From Terriglobales bacterium (GTDB lineage Bacteria; Acidobacteriota; Terriglobia; Terriglobales; Acidobacteriaceae): a stretch of 64,000 nt of DNA. The position numbers were made by a program, and so were the translations under genes. Shown here one piece after another: positions 26,966 through 36,407 of this stretch. A model generated the notes under the pieces. That model worked only from the letters and a program-made list of their open reading frames with translations. It was not told the DNA's origin and did not search any database. Location: assembly GCA_035624455.1 (NCBI GenBank), contig DASPRM010000012.1, positions 53,368 through 117,367 of the forward strand, written 5' to 3'. The first letter of the stretch is position 1. Every line of letters starts with the position of its first letter.

Positions 26966-27901
26966 ATGGCTGACCCGCTGCTGGTTGCTCTCCTGGGTCC
27001 TACCGCGAGCGGAAAGACAACCCTGTCCCTGATTCTCGCGGAACGGTTTGGCGGAGAGATTTTGAGCTGCGACTCGGTTGCCGTCTATCGCGAGTTTGAA
27101 ATTGGGACGGCCAAACCGTCGCAGGAAGAACGCCGCCGAGTCCCCCATCACCTGCTGGATATCGTCTCTCCCAATGAAGTGATGACTGCTGGCGACTACG
27201 CGCGCCGCGCACGCCAGGTGGTTGAAGACCTCAAGCACTGCGCCAAGCTGCCTCTAGTCGTTGGCGGAACGGGCTTTTATCTGCGAGCTCTGCTGGACGG
27301 GCTCTTCGCCGGACCGCAGCGGTCAGAAGAACTTCGCGAACGGTTACGAGCTATCGCCGCAGCCAGAGGCTCTGCGTATTTGCATCGGATGCTGACGCGA
27401 TTTGACCGCGGCGCCGCGGAACGTATTCATCCCAACGATCTCCCGAAAATCGTTCGCGCCCTCGAGATTTGCTTCCTGGCCCGCCAGCCCATGACCGAAC
27501 TCTGGGGAGAAGGCCGCGAACCTCTGCGTGGATTCACAATTCTGCGAATCGGCCTTGACCCGGATCGCCAGCTTCTTTATGAGCGCATCAACCGGCGTGC
27601 TTTGCGCATGTTTGAGGCGGGATTGGTGGAGGAAACTCAGCGCTTGATGTGGAAATACCCGAACTCTCCCGTGTTGAATTCGCTTGGCTACAAGCAGGCC
27701 GGGCAAGTGCTTCGCGGGGAATTGAATCGAGAAGTGGCACTCGCCTCAGTAGCTCAAGCACATCGCAACTACGCCAAGCGACAGATGACCTGGTTCCGCC
27801 GCGAGCTTGAGGTTCAGTGGCTGCGGGGATTTGGCGATGATCCCGCCATCGCAGAAGAGGCGATCAAGTTGGTGGAAAGCGAATCTGGCGAATTGAACTA
27901 G
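26966..27901 (+). CDS. miaA: tRNA dimethylallyltransferase
   Basis: Transfers a dimethylallyl group from DMAPP to N6 of A37 in tRNAs that read UNN codons. The 311-residue protein has the P-loop LGPTASGKTTL (10-20), DSVAVYREFEIGTAKPS (the DSxQxY block, here with Val in place of Gln), VPHHLLDIVSPNE, VVGGTGFYLRALLDGL, and RRALRMFEAGLVEE with NSLGYKQ near the C-terminus. All are MiaA hallmarks. Start and length are normal. It directly follows the microprotein gene (3-base gap) and ends 26 bases before a copy of repeat family A. Confidence 0.97.
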   Translation: MADPLLVALLGPTASGKTTLSLILAERFGGEILSCDSVAVYREFEIGTAKPSQEERRRVPHHLLDIVSPNEVMTAGDYARRARQVVEDLKHCAKLPLVVGGTGFYLRALLDGLFAGPQRSEELRERLRAIAAARGSAYLHRMLTRFDRGAAERIHPNDLPKIVRALEICFLARQPMTELWGEGREPLRGFTILRIGLDPDRQLLYERINRRALRMFEAGLVEETQRLMWKYPNSPVLNSLGYKQAGQVLRGELNREVALASVAQAHRNYAKRQMTWFRRELEVQWLRGFGDDPAIAEEAIKLVESESGELN

Positions 27902-27927
27902 TTCGGAGAATCAGAAGCTATAAGCTA

Positions 27928-28041
27928 TCTGGTAATCGGTTTTGAAAGGGCGCGGCTTCAGCCTTCCCGTCCAAAGCCGCATAAATCCTTGCCTTTAGCC
28001 TCTGAGGGAAACAGACGTTTACCCCTCAGTTCATTATGAGA
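27928..28041 (+). repeat. Family A palindromic repeat, copy 2
   Basis: A 114-bp unit aligning to copy 1 (19362-19471): CGGTTTTGAAAGGGCGCGGC, then GTCCAAAGCCGCATAAATCC, the small CCTTTAGCC hairpin, and TCATTATGAGA at the end. The left end has changed from TCTCATAA to TCTGGTAA, so the terminal inverted repeat is decayed on one side. It occupies the start of the otherwise empty 296-base gap between miaA and the GH3 gene. Confidence 0.82.
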
Positions 28042-28197
28042 CACCTGGGGACTCCCGCTACGCTTGAACAGACTACCCTCAGCAATGCAATCCGCAGGGG
28101 TCAGCATGACGCCAAAGGGGAACCGCAGACCTCTGGCGGCCTGAGGTGATCTGCCGCAGATCCTGCAATTGCGCGCTGCTTTTGTTATCTTTCGACC

Positions 28198-30132
28198 ATG
28201 CGCAAATTCCTAAAGCTTTCAGGGGCGCTGGTCCTGATCTATGCCTTGGCCGCTCCCAGCGGATTCGCCCGCAATAAGGAAAAGTTTCTCAAGCCCGCCC
28301 CCATTCAGGTAGATCGTGAGGGCGGGAAGTGGGCCGAAAAGACGCTCAAGAAACTCACGCTGGAAGAAAAAGTCGGGCAGCTGTTCATGATCTGGGCGCG
28401 GGTCACGTTCATGAATGTCGACGGACCCGACTACCTCAGGCTGCGCAACACCATGCGCAAATACCACATCGGCTCGTTCGCGGTGAGCGTTCCCGTAGAT
28501 GGGCCATTCCTGCTGAAGAACGAGCCTTACGAGATGGCCATGCTGGTAAACCAACTGCAGCGGGATTCTCAGCTGCCGCTGATCATGGCGGCGGATTTCG
28601 AGCGTGGTGTTTCCATGCGGCTCAATGGCACGCCCGTCTTTCCCCATCCCATGGCCTTCGGTGCTGCGGGCAACCCTGATTACGTGGAAGCCTTCGGGCG
28701 CGCCACCGCGCAAGAGGCGCGGGCGCTCGGAATCCATTGGAATTTTTTCCCCATCGCCGACGTGAATTCCAATCCCCTGAACCCCATCATCAATACGCGC
28801 TCTTTCGGAGAAGACCCGCAGCAGGTGGGCGAACTGATTTCACGTTACATCAAGGGCGCGCATGAGGGCGGCATGCTTACCACCGCCAAGCATTTTCCCG
28901 GACACGGCGACACAGCCACCGACTCGCATCTGGGCGTTGCCAGCGTAAATGCTGACCTGCATCGCTTGCAGACGGTGGAATTGCCTCCTTTCAGGAAGGC
29001 AATCGAAGCAGGAGTGGACTCGGTCATGGTGGCTCACGTCACCGTGCCGGCAATTGAACCTGACAGCAACAAGGTAGCCACTACCTCCGAGAAAGTGATT
29101 ACTGAACTGCTCAAGCAGCAACTCGGTTTCAAGGGCGTGGTGATCACCGATGCCATGGACATGAATGGCCTGATGCGGCTCTACTCCAGCAGCGGAAATT
29201 CCTCGGCCGGCGCGGCGGTGGCCGCGTTGAAGGCAGGCAACGACGTGTTGCTGATCCCCCAGGACCTGGATGGCGCTTACAAAGGAGTGCTGGCTGCCGT
29301 GCAACGTGGAGAGATTTCCCAGGCGCAGATCGATGCTTCGGTTCTCAAGATCCTACGGCTAAAGGCATCCCTGGGTTTGCATCACGCCAGGCTGGTGGAT
29401 ATCGACGAGATCGCCCACCAGGTGGACCGGCCGGAAAATGTCGCCCTGGGACAGAAGATCGCCGACTCGGCGGTCACTCTGGTTCGCGACGACGGGCAGG
29501 TCCTCCCTTTGAAACGAACCTCCTTTCCCGGAACCAACCTCCAGCGGAATCCGTATACCGTGACAGAGGAAACGACGGGCCGGGTGGTCGCGGTCATTTT
29601 CAGCGACGATCTCCGCATGGACTCCGGCCGCAGCTTCGAACGCGAGCTGCGCACGCGTATTCCTGAGGCGACCGTCTTCTACGTAGATCCGCGCATCGCC
29701 GCGGCGATGAGCCAGGAAGTGCTGGCTGCGGTTGCCAAAGCCGAAAACGTTATTGTTCCTGTGTATGTGATTCCCACGCCGGGAAAGACGGTGATGGCGG
29801 GCAACGAATTGAAGAATACCGTTTCGCTGGCGGATGCGACTGGCAATCTGCTGCATCGTGTCCTGGAAACGGCGGGACCGCGCACGGTGGTGGTCGCCAT
29901 GGGGAACCCATATGTCGGCGCGGATTTTCCTGAGGTACAGAACTACGTGTGCACCTTTTCCAGCGCTTCGGTTTCAGAGGTGAGTGCGGTAAAGGCGCTG
30001 TTCGGAGAAATTCCCATTGGCGGGCACTTGCCGGTCACGATCCCCGACATCGCACGGCGTGGCGCGGGAATAATGCATGCTCAGGTAGTGCCAGGAGGGA
30101 CAACTTCCAATGCCAAAGCTACGCTTCCGTAA
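28198..30132 (+). CDS. Glycoside hydrolase family 3, beta-N-acetylhexosaminidase-like
   Basis: A 644-residue exported enzyme. It has a signal peptide (1-24, ending GFA|RN) and a GH3 TIM-barrel (about 45-370) carrying the NagZ motif KHFPGHGDTATDSH (231-244), whose His is the acid/base partner. The catalytic nucleophile is Asp318 in VVITDAMDMNGL. A second, alpha/beta-sandwich domain (about 410-630) follows. NagZ-type GH3s cleave GlcNAc from peptidoglycan fragments or chitin oligomers, and two-domain versions are found in Bacteroidetes and acidobacteria. Export suggests it works in the periplasm or outside. The next gene overlaps its last 23 bases. Confidence 0.93.
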   Translation: MRKFLKLSGALVLIYALAAPSGFARNKEKFLKPAPIQVDREGGKWAEKTLKKLTLEEKVGQLFMIWARVTFMNVDGPDYLRLRNTMRKYHIGSFAVSVPVDGPFLLKNEPYEMAMLVNQLQRDSQLPLIMAADFERGVSMRLNGTPVFPHPMAFGAAGNPDYVEAFGRATAQEARALGIHWNFFPIADVNSNPLNPIINTRSFGEDPQQVGELISRYIKGAHEGGMLTTAKHFPGHGDTATDSHLGVASVNADLHRLQTVELPPFRKAIEAGVDSVMVAHVTVPAIEPDSNKVATTSEKVITELLKQQLGFKGVVITDAMDMNGLMRLYSSSGNSSAGAAVAALKAGNDVLLIPQDLDGAYKGVLAAVQRGEISQAQIDASVLKILRLKASLGLHHARLVDIDEIAHQVDRPENVALGQKIADSAVTLVRDDGQVLPLKRTSFPGTNLQRNPYTVTEETTGRVVAVIFSDDLRMDSGRSFERELRTRIPEATVFYVDPRIAAAMSQEVLAAVAKAENVIVPVYVIPTPGKTVMAGNELKNTVSLADATGNLLHRVLETAGPRTVVVAMGNPYVGADFPEVQNYVCTFSSASVSEVSAVKALFGEIPIGGHLPVTIPDIARRGAGIMHAQVVPGGTTSNAKATLP

Positions 30133-30748
30133 GTTCTCGGAGAGCGCGATGCCAGCGCTCGTTCTCGCCGTTCTGGTTGCGGGTTTCACGCTCGCCGGCT
30201 GTACTGTCCGCAAGGAAGAGGACGGAAAGAAGGTCACGATCAACAGTCCCCTGGGCGAGCTCCGCGCAAATAAGCAGGACGGGGATAAGAAGGTCGACAT
30301 CGACACGGTGGTCGGAAGCATTCATGTCGGAACGCAACCCAACGTGAGCGATACCGGACTGAGCCTCTATCCCGGGGCGCAACCCAAGCCAGCTGATGGC
30401 GACGATTCGCATCGAGCGAATGTAAACATCGGGTCCGCAAATTTCGGAGTGCGTGTGGTGGCGGCGGAATTTCAATCCAACGATGCTCCGGAGAAGATCA
30501 TCGACTTTTACCGCAACGATTTGAAGCGCTATGGCAAGGTGCTGGAGTGCCCCAAAGGGGTCAAAGAAAATCACCGCCACGATCAGAAGGAGCTTGCCTG
30601 TTCCGACTCCGGCCGTGAACAGCCTGGAAAACTCGATCTGGCGGTGGGGGTGCCGGACCGTCAGCGCATCGTCTCTGTAAAACCTAAAGGGACGGGCACC
30701 GAGTTCGCGCTGGTTTATGTGCAGGTCCGCAACCGGGAGACAATGTAG
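30110..30748 (+). CDS. Lipoprotein of unknown function, coupled to GH3
   Basis: A 212-residue predicted lipoprotein: basic N-terminus, hydrophobic core (ALVLAVLVAGFT) and lipobox LAGC with Cys31. The mature part is hydrophilic, with VTINSPLGELRANKQDGDKKVDIDTVVGSIHV near the start, YPGAQP, and FQSNDAPEKIIDFYRNDLKRYGKVLECP, an arrangement seen in many acidobacterial hypothetical proteins. It starts inside the GH3 gene (23-base overlap) with its own AGGAGGG box about 12 bases upstream, so the two are co-transcribed. Function is unknown. Confidence 0.82.
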   Translation: MPKLRFRKFSESAMPALVLAVLVAGFTLAGCTVRKEEDGKKVTINSPLGELRANKQDGDKKVDIDTVVGSIHVGTQPNVSDTGLSLYPGAQPKPADGDDSHRANVNIGSANFGVRVVAAEFQSNDAPEKIIDFYRNDLKRYGKVLECPKGVKENHRHDQKELACSDSGREQPGKLDLAVGVPDRQRIVSVKPKGTGTEFALVYVQVRNRETM

Positions 30749-30810
30749 AGGCGCGCCAAATAGTCTTCAACTTGCGCCGCCAGTACCGCTACTGTTACGT
30801 TGCTAGCCTA

Positions 30811-31473
30811 GTGGAAACCAACTGTCATCAATGCGGCGCTGTCCTGGAGGAAGGTACTGCCTTCTGTACCCGGTGCGGCGCTCCACAAATCAGGGTCTCT
30901 TCTTCTGAACCCGAAACCGTGCCAGCACCGGCTTCGACTCCGCTCACGCAGCCTTCTTCAGTCTCTCCGGCGCCCCCCTTAGGTGCGGGACCACTCAATT
31001 GGTCCGATGCCCTGCCGGGTGCGCTGATCGCAGGAGTTCTGATCGGACTCTCCTGGATTGTCCCCTTCTCGACTTTCTGTTTATGGATTCTGGCGGGTGG
31101 CGCCCTGGGTGTGGCGCTCTATCGCCGGCGAAATCCTGGGCAGGAGGTAACTGCCGGCATGGGCGCGAAGGTTGGAGCCGTGGCAGGCCTGTTCGCCTGG
31201 GTGATCTTTGCCGTCCTGACGGCTCTGCAGCTCCTGGTAACGCGCAAGACGGGACAGTTTCGCGACATGGTGCAAAAGGTGGTGGAGGAATCAGCGACGC
31301 GCAACGCGGATCCTCAGGTACAGCAGATGTTGCAGCGCCTGTTGTCCCCAGAAGGCTTGGCGACAATGGTCACGCTGGCCATGGTCATGTTCCTGTTTGC
31401 CTTCGTGATCTTTTCCGCGGTCGGCGGAGCACTGGGCGCGGCGTTGCTGGGCGGTAGAAAAAACAGCAACTAG
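30811..31473 (+). CDS. Zinc-ribbon membrane protein
   Basis: A roughly 220-residue protein with an N-terminal zinc ribbon (CHQCG...CTRCG) as its first 25 residues, a Pro/Ser-rich linker, and a membrane part with about four hydrophobic helices: ALIAGVLIGLSWIVPF, TFCLWILAGGALGVAL, a VGAVAGLFAWVIFAVLTAL segment and a last one with FAFVIFSAVGGALGAALLG. GTG at 30811 is preferred since the zinc ribbon then starts at the N-terminus as in relatives; a TTG at 30772 is also in frame. Neither has a clear ribosome binding site. Function is unknown. It converges on the oxoacid oxidoreductase operon. Confidence 0.75.
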   Translation: METNCHQCGAVLEEGTAFCTRCGAPQIRVSSSEPETVPAPASTPLTQPSSVSPAPPLGAGPLNWSDALPGALIAGVLIGLSWIVPFSTFCLWILAGGALGVALYRRRNPGQEVTAGMGAKVGAVAGLFAWVIFAVLTALQLLVTRKTGQFRDMVQKVVEESATRNADPQVQQMLQRLLSPEGLATMVTLAMVMFLFAFVIFSAVGGALGAALLGGRKNSN

Positions 31474-31531
31474 GTGGAAAGCACCTGGTTTGACTGGGGG
31501 CTGATCGCCTCCTCAAGACCAGAAACACGCT

Positions 31532-32995
31532 TCAATACGCAAAACCATCAGGCTGGGAGACCGCGCCGACCCTTACCTGATCACAGATAAACTTCCTTCC
31601 CGCTTCCAGGGCCTTGCGATTGATCTCGACCAACCCGGGCTTTTTCACCATCCCCTCGAGAACCTCCAGCGCGCTCTCGAAGGGCAAACACTCAGTCTCC
31701 TCCAGCAGAGCTCCCATCATCACGGAATTGGTGACCTTGGCGCTTCCCAGACGGTCGGCGATTTCTGACGCAGGAATGCAGATTACCCGGGCCTGGGGGG
31801 GCGTGAAGTCAGGAGGCAGACTCTCGCGGTTGTAGAGAATGAGTCCGCCGGATGCGACCTGAGGCCCAAATTTGCGCAGCGAGACTTCATTCATGGCTAC
31901 CAGGACATCCGGCTGGGAAGTAAGAGGAGAGCCAATACGCTGGTGCGATAGACAGACGTGGCAGTGCGCGCTGCCGCTTCGCATCTCCGGTCCATAGGAG
32001 GGAAGCCAGCTTACTTCCAGACCCTCGCGCATACCCATCTCGGCCAGGATAATTCCCGTCAGCAACACGCCCTGGCCACCAAAGCCTGCGACCTTGATCT
32101 TCCTGTCGCCCGCCTTTCCGCTGGCGCGTCGTGCCGGCTGCTGATCCGAGGCGGGCATCAACTCCAGCACTTCGGTAACGGATTTTTGCGGAACAGCGAT
32201 TCTCGGCGAATCGGCACCTTCCCCCGCAGCGCGGTCGCGGTAGACCCCCGGCGGAAATACCGGGATCATTTTCTCTGCCACCCAGTGCTTGGCCTCGGCG
32301 GGATCCAGCTTCCAGATCGTTGGACAGGGAGAGAGAATTTCCACCAGAGTAAATCCCGCGCCCTTTTTCTGCAGTTCCAGCGCTTTGTGAACGGCTTTAC
32401 GCGCCCGCATGATGTTCTTGGTGTCGGACAGCGCCACCCGTTCGATGTACACCGGTGCCTGGAGACTCGAGAGCAGCTCGCAGATGTGCAGAGGATAGCC
32501 CTCGTTATTAGGACGGCGTCCCCAGGGAGAAGTAGTGCTGGTCTGCCCGACCAGAGTCGTGGGAGCGAGTTGACCGCCGGTCATGCCGTAGGTTGCGTTG
32601 TTCACGAAAAACACAGTGATGTTTTCGCCGCGATTGGCAGCGTGGACAATTTCCGCCGTGCCGATTGCGGCCAGGTCGCCGTCTCCCTGGTAGGCAATCA
32701 CGATTTTGTCCGGACAGGCGCGCTTGATGCCGGTGGCAGCCGCGGGCGCGCGTCCGTGAGCAACCTGAACATTGCCCACATCGAAATAGTAGTAGGCAAA
32801 TACGGAACACCCGACCGGACTCACAAAGATGGTCTGATCCTGCAGCCCCAGCTCCTGAATGGCCTCTGCGATCAGCTTATGGACAACGCCGTGCCCGCAG
32901 CCTGGGCAATAGTGCGTCTGGTGCTGCAGCTCCGATTTGCGCTCATAGTGGTCATAGAAGACCGGTGACTTCGAATGCACAGTTTCGTATTCCAA
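31532..32995 (-). CDS. 2-oxoacid:ferredoxin oxidoreductase, fused beta and gamma subunits
   Basis: A 487-residue fusion. The beta part (1-255) binds thiamine diphosphate: CPGCGH at 30-35, QGDGDLAAIG with GDGD at 104-107, and NNATYGMTGGQ at 132-142. A linker (255-298) joins a complete gamma domain starting KVAGFGGQGVLLTG and ending near 480. The start is TTG 32995, since it follows an AAGGAGGG box and gives a normal beta N-terminus; the frame stays open to 33226, but that would overlap the alpha gene out of frame. With the alpha subunit and ferredoxin genes upstream it forms a KorABCD/VorABCD-type enzyme that oxidises a 2-oxoacid with CoA to acyl-CoA, CO2 and reduced ferredoxin. Substrate (2-oxoglutarate or branched-chain) is not decided. 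Confidence 0.94.
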   Translation of the reverse strand: MEYETVHSKSPVFYDHYERKSELQHQTHYCPGCGHGVVHKLIAEAIQELGLQDQTIFVSPVGCSVFAYYYFDVGNVQVAHGRAPAAATGIKRACPDKIVIAYQGDGDLAAIGTAEIVHAANRGENITVFFVNNATYGMTGGQLAPTTLVGQTSTTSPWGRRPNNEGYPLHICELLSSLQAPVYIERVALSDTKNIMRARKAVHKALELQKKGAGFTLVEILSPCPTIWKLDPAEAKHWVAEKMIPVFPPGVYRDRAAGEGADSPRIAVPQKSVTEVLELMPASDQQPARRASGKAGDRKIKVAGFGGQGVLLTGIILAEMGMREGLEVSWLPSYGPEMRSGSAHCHVCLSHQRIGSPLTSQPDVLVAMNEVSLRKFGPQVASGGLILYNRESLPPDFTPPQARVICIPASEIADRLGSAKVTNSVMMGALLEETECLPFESALEVLEGMVKKPGLVEINRKALEAGRKFICDQVRVGAVSQPDGFAY

Positions 32996-33024
32996 GCTGC
33001 CCTCCTTGCTCGATGCCTGACAGC

Positions 33025-34074
33025 TCAAGCGTGTGCCAGGAGCTGCGCGTGCACCTCTTCTGCCAAGGGCGCGTTCCCTCCCGTACGTCCGTAGAACTCC
33101 ACTGGCACTCGCCCGTTTACGGCCAGCTTCACATCCTCGACCATCTGTCCGTTGCTCATCTCGACCACATGAACCGAGCGGCAGCGCGATGCGATTTCCA
33201 GCAGCGGCTTGGACGGGAACGGCCACAACGAGATTGGCCGGAACAGCCCGACCCGCAGCCCCTCCGCCCGCGCCTGCTCGACGGCAGAACGCAACACCCG
33301 CGACACGATTCCGTATCCGACCAGAAGCAGTTCGGCATCCTCAGCGAGATAGGTTTCAAACCGGGGCTCTAACTGCTCCGCCAGGCGATACTTCGCCTGT
33401 AACTTGCGGACATGCCCTTCCAGCTCATCGGGGTCGAGATAGATCGAGCAGATCAGGTTCTTGCGCGTCTCTGCCGTTCCTTTCACCGCCCAGGGCTTCT
33501 CTGGAATGCTGATGCCTTCTGCTTCGAGGACTTGCAGGTCAAGCGGCTCCATCATCTGGCCCACAAAGCCATCGGCGAGCACCACCGCTGGATTGCGATA
33601 GCGATCCGCCAGTTCGAAGGCCAGCATGGTGAGGCTCGCCATCTCCTGCACGGAAGACGGAGCCAGAACCAGATTGCGGTAGTTGCCATGGCCTCCGCCC
33701 TTCACCATGGCGAAATAATCGCTCTGCTCGGGAGCGATATTTCCCAGGCCAGGACCGCCGCGCATGATATCCACAATCACGCAGGGCAGCTCTGATCCTG
33801 CCAGATAGGAGATCCCCTCCTGCATCAGGCTGACCCCCGGGCCGGAGGAAGCGGTCATGACACGCATGCCCGCCGCAGCCGCGCCATACACCATGTTGAT
33901 GGCCGCGACTTCACTCTCCGCTTGCACAAAGGTGCCACCAATCTGGGGTAGGAAGAGGGCTGCGTATTCGGCGATCTCACTGGCGGGGGTTATGGGATAT
34001 CCGTAGAAGGCGCGGCAACCGGCGAGCACTGCGCCCTTCACCACTGCGACGTTGCCCTTACACAACTGTCGCAT
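33025..34074 (-). CDS. 2-oxoacid:ferredoxin oxidoreductase, alpha subunit
   Basis: A 349-residue alpha subunit with the family start ([30 protein letters not shown]), the mid-domain [23 protein letters not shown] and the conserved [16 protein letters not shown] loop that helps form the substrate pocket. The C-terminal transketolase-like part includes [15 protein letters not shown]. It has no ferredoxin domain of its own. The gene overlaps the ferredoxin gene by 17 bases and is followed after 29 bases by the fused beta-gamma gene, so stoichiometric co-translation is likely. Cytoplasmic. Confidence 0.95.
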   Translation of the reverse strand: MRQLCKGNVAVVKGAVLAGCRAFYGYPITPASEIAEYAALFLPQIGGTFVQAESEVAAINMVYGAAAAGMRVMTASSGPGVSLMQEGISYLAGSELPCVIVDIMRGGPGLGNIAPEQSDYFAMVKGGGHGNYRNLVLAPSSVQEMASLTMLAFELADRYRNPAVVLADGFVGQMMEPLDLQVLEAEGISIPEKPWAVKGTAETRKNLICSIYLDPDELEGHVRKLQAKYRLAEQLEPRFETYLAEDAELLLVGYGIVSRVLRSAVEQARAEGLRVGLFRPISLWPFPSKPLLEIASRCRSVHVVEMSNGQMVEDVKLAVNGRVPVEFYGRTGGNAPLAEEVHAQLLAHA

Positions 34075-34330
34075 AATCGACCTCCTCTTTGATGACAGCT
34101 CCTTTGGCAGGCGTAATCGCCTTGTACACGGTGATGGCCCCGGGTTCGGGACAGCAGTAGAAGCAGATTCCGCACCCGGTGCAGCCCTCGCCCAGATAAA
34201 TCGCAGGATGGACGCCGTAGGAATTCAGCGTGGAAGAGAGGGCCAGCTTCCTGGGCGGGCAGGCATCGACGCACAGACCGCAACCCTTGCATTCGTTGAC
34301 ATCGATAGTGACGCTTCCCCGGGCTGCCAT
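34058..34330 (-). CDS. 2[4Fe-4S] ferredoxin, delta subunit of the oxidoreductase
   Basis: A 90-residue electron-transfer protein with two cysteine clusters, [13 protein letters not shown] and [15 protein letters not shown]. Each has three closely spaced Cys plus the distal Cys-Pro, as for two 4Fe-4S centres. ATG 34330 is chosen because GAGGTG lies six bases before it; the frame opens to 34384. It ends 17 bases into the alpha gene and starts 3 bases after the CoA-transferase stop, so it is tightly packed in the operon. It would pass electrons from the thiamine-bound intermediate to soluble ferredoxin. Confidence 0.93.
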   Translation of the reverse strand: MAARGSVTIDVNECKGCGLCVDACPPRKLALSSTLNSYGVHPAIYLGEGCTGCGICFYCCPEPGAITVYKAITPAKGAVIKEEVDYATVV

Positions 34331-34332
34331 AT

Positions 34333-35658
34333 TCACCTCGCGGCGAGCGCGTCTGCCCGCTGCAGCCAGCGAGTGCGCTCGCAATATTCGTAGAGTTCGT
34401 TGCGAAAATCGGGATGGGAGATCTGGATCAACGCCTCGGCGCGCTGGCGGATGGATTTTCCATGCAGGTCGGCAGTGCCGTATTCGGTCACGACGTAGTG
34501 AGTCAGGCCGCGGGAAGTAACGACGCCGGCGCCGGGGCTCAGCATGGGAACAATGCGTGAGATGCGCCCGCCTTTAGCCGTAGCGGGAAGTGCAATGATA
34601 GGTTTGCCGCCTTTGGACTTGGAGGATCCGCGCAGGAAATCGACCTGCCCGCCGATGCCGCTGTAAAAGCTCGCTCCAATGGAATCGGCGCACACCTGGC
34701 CGGTCAAATCGATCTGCAGGGCGGCATTGATGGCCACCATATTGTCATTGCGGGCGATTGTTACAGGGTCGTTGGTAAAAGAATTAGGACGAAACTCAAA
34801 AATAGGGTTGTTATCAGCGAAGTCAAAAAGCTCGCGCGTTCCCAAAAGGAAGCCCAATACGATCTTGCGCGGCAACAGCGTCTTCCTGCGCCCAGTGATT
34901 ACACCCGCCTCGATCAGCGGGATCACGTTATCGCTGACCAGTTCGGTATGAATGCCCAAATCCTGGCGGTCTGTCAGAAAAGGAAGGACGGCATTGGGAA
35001 TCCCGCCGATTCCCAGCTGCAACGTCGCCCCGTCGCCGATCAGGGCGGCGATGTTCTTGGCGATAGCGCGATGCAGATCCGTTATCTCTGGCTTAGGCAG
35101 CTCGCACAAAGGCCGGCTGCTCTCGACGAATGCGCTGATCTGACTGATATGCAGGAAGCTGTCGCCATAGGTGCGCGGCATGGCATCGTTGACCTGTGCG
35201 ATCACGTGGCGGGCGCACCGGGTTGCAGTCATGGTGGTGTCCACGCCAACGCCCAGACTGCAGTACCCATGCGCGTCGGGCGGAGAAACCTGGATCAACG
35301 CTACATCCAGTGGCATGGTGCCGTTTTCAAACAACGACTCCACTTCGGCCAGGAACACCGGGGTGTAATCGGCTCGCCCGTCGTTGACTGCTTCCCGCAC
35401 ATTCTCGCCAATGAACATGGCGTTGTGCCGGAAATGCCCCTGCATCTGCGGCGCAACATAAGGCGCGGTTCCCAGCGTCAGCAGGTGGACAATCTCTACA
35501 TCGCGCACAAAAGGTGCACGCTCCATGAGCGCCTCGACCAGAGTCTCGGGCTCGGCGCATCCCGGGTGGATGTACACCCGCATGCCCGATTCCACACAGC
35601 GCAAGGCATCATGGGCGCACATCAGTTTGTTCTTGTAGCTGAGCAACCAGTCAGACAT
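34333..35658 (-). CDS. Acetyl-CoA hydrolase/CoA-transferase family protein
   Basis: A 441-residue member of the acetyl-CoA hydrolase/transferase family (Cat1, 4-hydroxybutyrate CoA-transferase). Landmarks are [15 protein letters not shown] near the N-terminus, [15 protein letters not shown] in the middle, and the catalytic Glu in [14 protein letters not shown]. Such enzymes move CoA between acids through a glutamyl-CoA thioester. In this operon it would exchange or release the acyl-CoA made by the 2-oxoacid oxidoreductase. ATG 35658 is preferred over an in-frame start 21 bases upstream; both follow weak ribosome binding sites. It lies between the RsbRD_N-like gene and the ferredoxin. Confidence 0.92.
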   Translation of the reverse strand: MSDWLLSYKNKLMCAHDALRCVESGMRVYIHPGCAEPETLVEALMERAPFVRDVEIVHLLTLGTAPYVAPQMQGHFRHNAMFIGENVREAVNDGRADYTPVFLAEVESLFENGTMPLDVALIQVSPPDAHGYCSLGVGVDTTMTATRCARHVIAQVNDAMPRTYGDSFLHISQISAFVESSRPLCELPKPEITDLHRAIAKNIAALIGDGATLQLGIGGIPNAVLPFLTDRQDLGIHTELVSDNVIPLIEAGVITGRRKTLLPRKIVLGFLLGTRELFDFADNNPIFEFRPNSFTNDPVTIARNDNMVAINAALQIDLTGQVCADSIGASFYSGIGGQVDFLRGSSKSKGGKPIIALPATAKGGRISRIVPMLSPGAGVVTSRGLTHYVVTEYGTADLHGKSIRQRAEALIQISHPDFRNELYEYCERTRWLQRADALAAR

Positions 35659-35687
35659 GACACGGCCTTTCTTGCCCAAAAACCGAA

Positions 35688-36164
35688 CTACTTTGTGTGA
35701 GCCAGTTCGTGATTCTTCACTTTCTCGTCAGCGCCAGCTTTCTCATATCCCACGGCGGCGTAGTAGATGGCCTTGTCGAAGAAGCCCTCGAGCATCTGCA
35801 ACATTTCCAGCTCTCCAAACACTTCCACCGGCCGTTCCATCGTGTCTTCCTTCTTCAGGAAATCCCATAAGTGTTCGCGGGTGAGCACTATGGCGTACAT
35901 CAGTTCGCTCAGCAGCACTCCCTGCTGCGCCCGGCGCATCCCAATCTGGACGTAGCGGCGCTCGATATCCCCCTCCGACTTGCCCAACAGCCACTCGCCA
36001 AGATGGTTGTAGATTTCAAATACCGCTGCCCGGAAGTCGTCCGACGGGACCCGGGTACGATAATCACGGCACTTTTCGCAGTTATGCAGCTTCTCCAGCA
36101 GCCCTTCCGATAATTGGGTGGAATGGGTCTCGATCAGACGAACGAGCCGATAGGCGAGCATCAT
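35688..36164 (-). CDS. RsbRD_N-domain sensor-like protein
   Basis: A 158-residue all-helical protein resembling the N-terminal domain of RsbR/RsbT co-antagonists: YVQIGMRRAQQGVLLSEL, then REHLWDFLKKEDT, and a final helix FFDKAIYYAAVGYEKA are the usual signature. A C-E-K-C pair (CEKCRDYRTR) near residue 29 is unusual and could bind metal or be redox-active. There is no STAS domain, so it is a stand-alone sensor rather than an RsbR. It is the first gene of the oxoacid oxidoreductase operon and has a strong GGAGGGG box. Regulation of the complex is inferred from position only. Confidence 0.82.
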   Translation of the reverse strand: MMLAYRLVRLIETHSTQLSEGLLEKLHNCEKCRDYRTRVPSDDFRAAVFEIYNHLGEWLLGKSEGDIERRYVQIGMRRAQQGVLLSELMYAIVLTREHLWDFLKKEDTMERPVEVFGELEMLQMLEGFFDKAIYYAAVGYEKAGADEKVKNHELAHTK

Positions 36165-36407
36165 GGCGCACCCCCTCCTGTTCTCCGCAAGCGCATGCCG
36201 GGGGCGGAACTCCTCCCCCCAAGCCTGCCCGTTAACACCTGATTGTCCAGCCGGAAAGGTGGGGAAACCGTGACCTATATCACCAAGGTCTGTGTCTAAC
36301 GCACTCGCTGGTAACCCGCGCCCAAAGCGGGAATTGGAGGTCCTCTGCTTTGCCTGGAGACCGCTACCTGCCTGCGATCCGCCGCTTGCCCCTCACTTCA
36401 CAAGCGA

